Origin: Castellaniella sp049673105
Lineage (GTDB): Bacteria; Pseudomonadota; Gammaproteobacteria; Burkholderiales; Burkholderiaceae_B
NCBI RefSeq assembly: GCF_049673105.1
Contig: NZ_JBATXG010000003.1
Span: 25,717-89,716, forward strand
Length of the DNA: 64,000 nt
Reading direction: 5' to 3'
Shown here: in pieces, positions 60,504 through 64,000 of the stretch
Position numbering within the stretch: the first letter of the stretch is position 1
Layout of the letters: each line of letters starts with the position of its first letter
Program-made: the position numbers and the translations under genes
Notes under the pieces: model-generated
Database searches by the model: none
What the model saw: only the letters and a program-made list of their open reading frames with translations
What the model was told of the DNA's origin: nothing

Positions 60504-62131
60504 TCGGCGTATTCGATGGTCATGCCTGCGCTGGCGTCCAGCTGGAATTGCGCCAAAGTGCGGCGCAGCCTGCCCATGCCGGAATCCTGTTCGGCGACCG
60601 CTTGGGCCGTGCCTTCGGCATGGGTCGTGCTGCGGGCGCCCATGGCTTCCAGCAGGCGGGCGGCCTGCGCGGTTTCGTGGATCGCCTGCGCCTGCTGGTC
60701 CGTGGCCGCGGTGACTTCGTCCATGATCTGACGGCTGCGGCAAGTAGCCTGGACGACCTGGTCCATGGCCTGTTGCGCGGCAACCGCCAGTTGCGCGCCT
60801 TGGCGGCTGTTATCGACCGCCTGGGCGATGGCGGCATGGATGGTGCCGGCGGCGGCGTGACAGCGCTGCGCCAGGGATCGGACTTCCGCAGCGACGATGG
60901 CGAATCCCCGACCGTGAGCGCCCGCATGCGCCGCCTCGACAGCTGCATTGAGCGCCAGCAGGTTGGTTTGAAAGGCGATCTCGCCGATTTGCTTGGCGGC
61001 GGTTTCGATGTGCAAACCGTCTTCGGTGATCCCCGAGATGGCCCGGGCCAGTCGTGCAACGCTTTCAGACCCCATTCTGGCCTGTCGGTCGCCGGACTCG
61101 CTCAGGCGCCGGGCTTCCTGCGCCCGGTCGTGGTTCAGCTGGACGGTGTCGTCCAGATAATGCATGGCGGCTGATACCTGGCTGGCCATCTGGCGCTGCG
61201 CGTGACTGTCTTGCAGGGCGGCGCTCTGGCTGCGGGTCAATATCCCGACACTGGCATCCACGCGAGTGAAGTGGTCGGCCACTTCGCAGAGCGTGTCGTT
61301 CAGGCCCGTGCGGATGCTTTCCAGCGCGCTCATTAGGCGACCGATTTCATCGCGTCCGGCTTGCGGAATGCCGATGGTGAGATTGCCCGCAGACAGGCGG
61401 CCCGCGAGCGCCAGCCCTTGATCCAGGGGGCGCTTGATGGATCGGTACAGGCTGAGCAGCGCCGTCGTGCTGAATAGCAGCACCATCAGCACGGCAGCGA
61501 TGGCCGTATAGCCCGCCGACTGCCCGGCAGCGCTTGCCTCCGCGATCTGGCGCGCCATGCGCTGCGACTGCTGGGCATCGAATGTCTGGATCAAGGTCCG
61601 GATGGCGGCTTCGGAGTCCATGTATTGCTGGCTGAAGACCAGGGCCTTGGCCAGCATGGCGTTGGGTAGGGCGATCTTGATGCCGCCGTTGCCATCGTCC
61701 AGTTCGCCCTTGGCGGTGCCGATGGCTTGTCGCTGGGTCTGGGTGAGCGCCAGCAGCTGTGCATGGGCTTCTTCGATCAGGCGCAGCTCCGTCGCATCGA
61801 AACCCGCCGTGCGAAAGCGGTTCAGGGTGTCCGCCTGGATGCCCTGGGCATCGGGCGCCTGTCCCGTCAGGATGGCGAGATCGCGCTGATGGTCTTGTTC
61901 GAATTCCGGCTGTTCGCTGGCGACGAACGCCAGGGTGTTGCGGGTCAGGGCGTCGACCAGGGCTTGGTATTGTGTGGCCAGCTGGGTGGCCTGGTAGCGC
62001 GCGGCTTCGGTTTGCTGCAAAGAATCCGCCGTGCGCAGCAGATGCAGCACGGCGCCCAGCATCAGGGCGGCGCACGCGGCCAGCAGGGTCAGAAACAGGA
62101 TGAATCGGCTTTTCAATGTCGCATGCCGCAT
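60500..62131 (-). CDS. Methyl-accepting chemotaxis protein
   Basis: Transmembrane chemoreceptor of 543 residues. First membrane segment near residues 9-31, periplasmic helical sensor domain (about 32-205, 4HB-like), second membrane segment about 206-230, HAMP region (about 231-285), then the signalling coiled coil with the conserved tip EIAFQTNLLALNAAVEAAHAG and GRGFAIVAAEVRSLAQR. Ligand unknown. ATG 62131 is chosen; the frame continues upstream through hairpins. Adjacent TRAP genes suggest, without proof, a link between uptake and sensing of an organic acid. Confidence 0.93.
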   Translation of the reverse strand: MRHATLKSRFILFLTLLAACAALMLGAVLHLLRTADSLQQTEAARYQATQLATQYQALVDALTRNTLAFVASEQPEFEQDHQRDLAILTGQAPDAQGIQADTLNRFRTAGFDATELRLIEEAHAQLLALTQTQRQAIGTAKGELDDGNGGIKIALPNAMLAKALVFSQQYMDSEAAIRTLIQTFDAQQSQRMARQIAEASAAGQSAGYTAIAAVLMVLLFSTTALLSLYRSIKRPLDQGLALAGRLSAGNLTIGIPQAGRDEIGRLMSALESIRTGLNDTLCEVADHFTRVDASVGILTRSQSAALQDSHAQRQMASQVSAAMHYLDDTVQLNHDRAQEARRLSESGDRQARMGSESVARLARAISGITEDGLHIETAAKQIGEIAFQTNLLALNAAVEAAHAGAHGRGFAIVAAEVRSLAQRCHAAAGTIHAAIAQAVDNSRQGAQLAVAAQQAMDQVVQATCRSRQIMDEVTAATDQQAQAIHETAQAARLLEAMGARSTTHAEGTAQAVAEQDSGMGRLRRTLAQFQLDASAGMTIEYAD

Positions 62132-62153
62132 GCAAGAATCCCCCGGCGTGAAC

Positions 62154-62210
62154 GCCTGGGTCGGAGGACCCAGGCAGCGCGGGGGATTATGGGTGTCCGA
62201 TATGACACCC
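62154..62210 (-). terminator. Two stem-loops between the TRAP permease and the chemotaxis gene
   Basis: GGGTGTC-CGATAT-GACACCC (62191-62210) and GCCTGGGTC-GGAG-GACCCAGGC (62154-62175), both perfect. The first lies 13 bases after the permease stop on the minus strand, the second 22 bases before the receptor start. No T tracts follow. They may reduce readthrough from the TRAP operon. Confidence 0.45.
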
Positions 62211-62223
62211 ATGTGTCAGCGGT

Positions 62224-63501
62224 TTAAGCGAACAGTCCGGGCAGCCAGAGGCTGACGATGGGCACGTAGGTAATGAAGGCCAGATAGATCAACAGCAGCC
62301 CCAGCCAGGGCATGGCCGCGCGGATCACCTGGCCGATGCTCATTTTGGTGATGCCTGCGGTCACGAACAGGTTCAGCCCCACGGGCGGGGTGACCATGCC
62401 GATCTCCAGGTTGATCACCATGATGATGCCCAGGTGCACCGGATCGATCCCCAGTTCCGTGGCGATGGGAAACAGGATCGGCGCCAGGATCAGGATGATG
62501 CCGGTGGGTTCCATGAAGGCGCCGGCCACCAGCAGCAGGACGTTGACCACGATCAGGAACTGCCAGGCGCTCATGTCCCAGGCGATGATCTGCTCGGCGA
62601 TGGCCTGCGGGATGCGTTCGGTGGTCAGCACATGGGCGAACAGCAGCGCGTTGGCGATGATGAACATCAGCATGATGGTCACCTTGGCCGCGTCGATCAG
62701 CACCTCGGGCACCTGCTTCATGCCGATGTCGCGATAGACGAACACGGCAATGCAGAAGGCGTAGACCGCCGCCACGGCAGCCGCCTCGGTGGGCGTGAAG
62801 ACCCCGCCGTAGATGCCGCCCAGGATGATGATGATCAGCAACAGCCCCCAGATCGAATCGCGGGCGGCGGCGCTGACCTCGCCCAGGCTGGCGCGCGGCT
62901 GGCGCGGCATCTTGCGCACCCGCGCAATCACATAGATGGCGACCATCAGCAGCAGGCCCAGCAGCAGCCCCGGCACGACCCCGGCCATGAACAGCGCCCC
63001 GACGGAGGTTTCCGTGACTGCGCCGTAGACCACCAGCACGATGGACGGCGGAATCAGGATGCCCAGGGTGCCGGCGTTGCAGATGACGCCCGCGGCAAAG
63101 CCTTCGCTGTAACCGGCGCGCACCATGCCGGCGATGACGATGGAGCCCACCGCCACCACCGTCGCGGGCGAGGAACCCGAGACGGCGGCAAACAGCACGC
63201 AGGCCAGCACCGAGGCGATGGCCAGCCCGCCGTGCAGATGGCCCACCGCGGCGATGGCAAAGCGGATCATGCGCTTGGCCACGCCGCCCGTGGTCATGAA
63301 GGCCCCGGCCAGGATGAAGAAGGGAATGGCCATGAGCGTGAAGTGCTCGGAGGTCTCGTAGAGCTTGAGCGAGAGCGAGGCCAGGGAGTCCGTGCCAAAC
63401 ACCATGATGGTCACGAGCGAGGACAGGCCCAGGGCGACGGCCACGGGCATGCCCATGAACATGAACAGAAACAGCAGGATGAACAGGGCGGTGGTGGTCA
63501 T
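62224..63501 (-). CDS. dctM: TRAP transporter large permease subunit (DctM-like)
   Basis: Sodium-dependent secondary transporter subunit that moves solutes delivered by a DctP-type binding protein. The 425-residue protein has about twelve to thirteen hydrophobic segments with family motifs AIPFFILAGAFMTTGGVAKRMI, SGSSPATVVAVGSI, NAGTLGILIPPSIVLVVYG, GGIYGGVFTPTEAAAVAAVYA and EIGMVTPPVGLNLFV. The start overlaps the stop of the small subunit gene (ATGA). The solute is usually a carboxylate. Confidence 0.94.
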   Translation of the reverse strand: MTTTALFILLFLFMFMGMPVAVALGLSSLVTIMVFGTDSLASLSLKLYETSEHFTLMAIPFFILAGAFMTTGGVAKRMIRFAIAAVGHLHGGLAIASVLACVLFAAVSGSSPATVVAVGSIVIAGMVRAGYSEGFAAGVICNAGTLGILIPPSIVLVVYGAVTETSVGALFMAGVVPGLLLGLLLMVAIYVIARVRKMPRQPRASLGEVSAAARDSIWGLLLIIIILGGIYGGVFTPTEAAAVAAVYAFCIAVFVYRDIGMKQVPEVLIDAAKVTIMLMFIIANALLFAHVLTTERIPQAIAEQIIAWDMSAWQFLIVVNVLLLVAGAFMEPTGIILILAPILFPIATELGIDPVHLGIIMVINLEIGMVTPPVGLNLFVTAGITKMSIGQVIRAAMPWLGLLLIYLAFITYVPIVSLWLPGLFA

Positions 63502-64000
63502 GATGCGTCTCCGGCGTCGTCGCTGCGGTATTTCATGGCGTCGGCGACTTCGTCGCCCAACAGCGAGGCGTGGTCGCCCTTCATCAGGTGCCAGAGCACT
63601 TCGCCAAAGCGGTAGATGAGCAGCGCAAAGCCCAGGGGCATGACTGCGCGCGGCACCCACTGCGGGATGGGCAGATCCTGGGCCATGATGCCGATCATGT
63701 GGATTTTGCTGACGTAGATCCAGCTGCCGTAGAGCACGATGACGGCGTAGACCATGCACAGCACGGTGCTGGCCATCGCCAGGTAGCGCGCAGGGCGCGC
63801 CGGCAGCAGACGCACCAGCGCGTCCACGCCGATGTGCGCGCCCACGCGCACCCCGTAGGAAATGCCCAGAAAGATCAGGGCGCCAAAGAGGAACATGGTC
63901 AGTTCCAGGGCCCAGACAAAGCTGTAGTTAAAGACGTAGCGGGCAATGACCTGGGCGAAGGTCACCACGGTCATGGCCGCCAGCAGAAAGGCGATCAGGC
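63498..64000 (-). CDS. dctQ: TRAP transporter small permease subunit (DctQ-like), 5' end cut by window
   Basis: Membrane subunit that pairs with DctM. The visible part is about 166 residues with four hydrophobic segments, including VWALELTMFLFGALIFLGISYGVRVGAHIGVD, the DctQ hallmark. The frame has no stop upstream of the internal ATG at 63974 and continues as LIAFLLAA to the window edge, so the true start lies outside. The binding-protein gene dctP is expected upstream, beyond the edge. Confidence 0.9.
   Translation of the reverse strand, partial: LIAFLLAAMTVVTFAQVIARYVFNYSFVWALELTMFLFGALIFLGISYGVRVGAHIGVDALVRLLPARPARYLAMASTVLCMVYAVIVLYGSWIYVSKIHMIGIMAQDLPIPQWVPRAVMPLGFALLIYRFGEVLWHLMKGDHASLLGDEVADAMKYRSDDAGDAS

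Noticed and set aside
59313..60743. A 476-codon minus-strand frame over the TDT transporter gene
   Set aside because: Gln/Arg/His-rich shadow; the plus strand encodes a clear multi-pass membrane protein here.

Overview
The window is GC-rich, densely coding chromosomal DNA. It looks like a betaproteobacterium of the order Burkholderiales, most likely Alcaligenaceae (Bordetella/Achromobacter/Castellaniella-like). The evidence is the order tRNA-Leu, tig, clpP, clpX, lon, the run ribF-ileS-lspA-coaBC-dut, abundant Liv-type and TRAP uptake genes, and the codon and protein character. The family-level placement is inference. I see no insertion sequence, prophage, CRISPR array, rRNA or plasmid gene.

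Layout. 1-3200 (minus): branched-chain amino acid type ABC uptake genes livK-livH-livM, with livM cut by the window edge. 3510-9605 (minus): housekeeping run ribF-ileS-lspA-coaBC-dut. 9632-9794: a 163-bp palindromic element between divergent ribF and purN. 9827-15713 (plus): purN, an RsmB/NOP-type rRNA methyltransferase, a fatty acid desaturase and a UvrD/Rep helicase. 15715-20208 (minus): a five-gene operon of an AhpD-like protein, an acyl-CoA-dehydrogenase-like flavoprotein and a nitrate/sulfonate/taurine-type ABC transporter. 20364-25187 (minus): dapD-dapE-prmB and an ABC-F ATPase. 25353-28209 (minus): an orphan LivK-like binding protein with an acyl-CoA synthetase. 28320-29144: an EcsC-family protein. 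29166-36173: a MexEF-OprN/BpeEF-OprC-type RND pump divergent from a LysR regulator. 36305-42398: tRNA-Leu(UAG), then tig-clpP-clpX-lon. 42527-46806: lexA, an aromatic/aspartate aminotransferase and uvrB. 46930-47418: a low-molecular-weight phosphatase. 47553-53788: a MarR regulator divergent from a second RND pump. 53971-56463: iscR-iscS-iscU-iscA. 56584-59277 (minus): lysS and prfB, the latter with its programmed +1 frameshift. 59376-64000: a TDT-family transporter, a chemotaxis receptor and two TRAP transporter membrane subunits, the last cut by the window edge.

The most unusual material is in the isc region. IscU has the conserved first ligand cysteine replaced by Leu and the nearby Asp by Gln. 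IscR has a longer spacing between its second and third cluster cysteines. The operon stops at a strong terminator after iscA, without hscBA-fdx. Other points of interest are the palindromic element at 9632-9794, and the lon leader, which combines a sigma-32-like promoter with a terminator-like hairpin whose arm duplicates the lon Shine-Dalgarno sequence. The AhpD/flavoprotein/ABC operon has an activator-type operator, and the LysR regulator carries a four-cysteine tail. All functional calls come from reading motifs and gene order; no database search was run.
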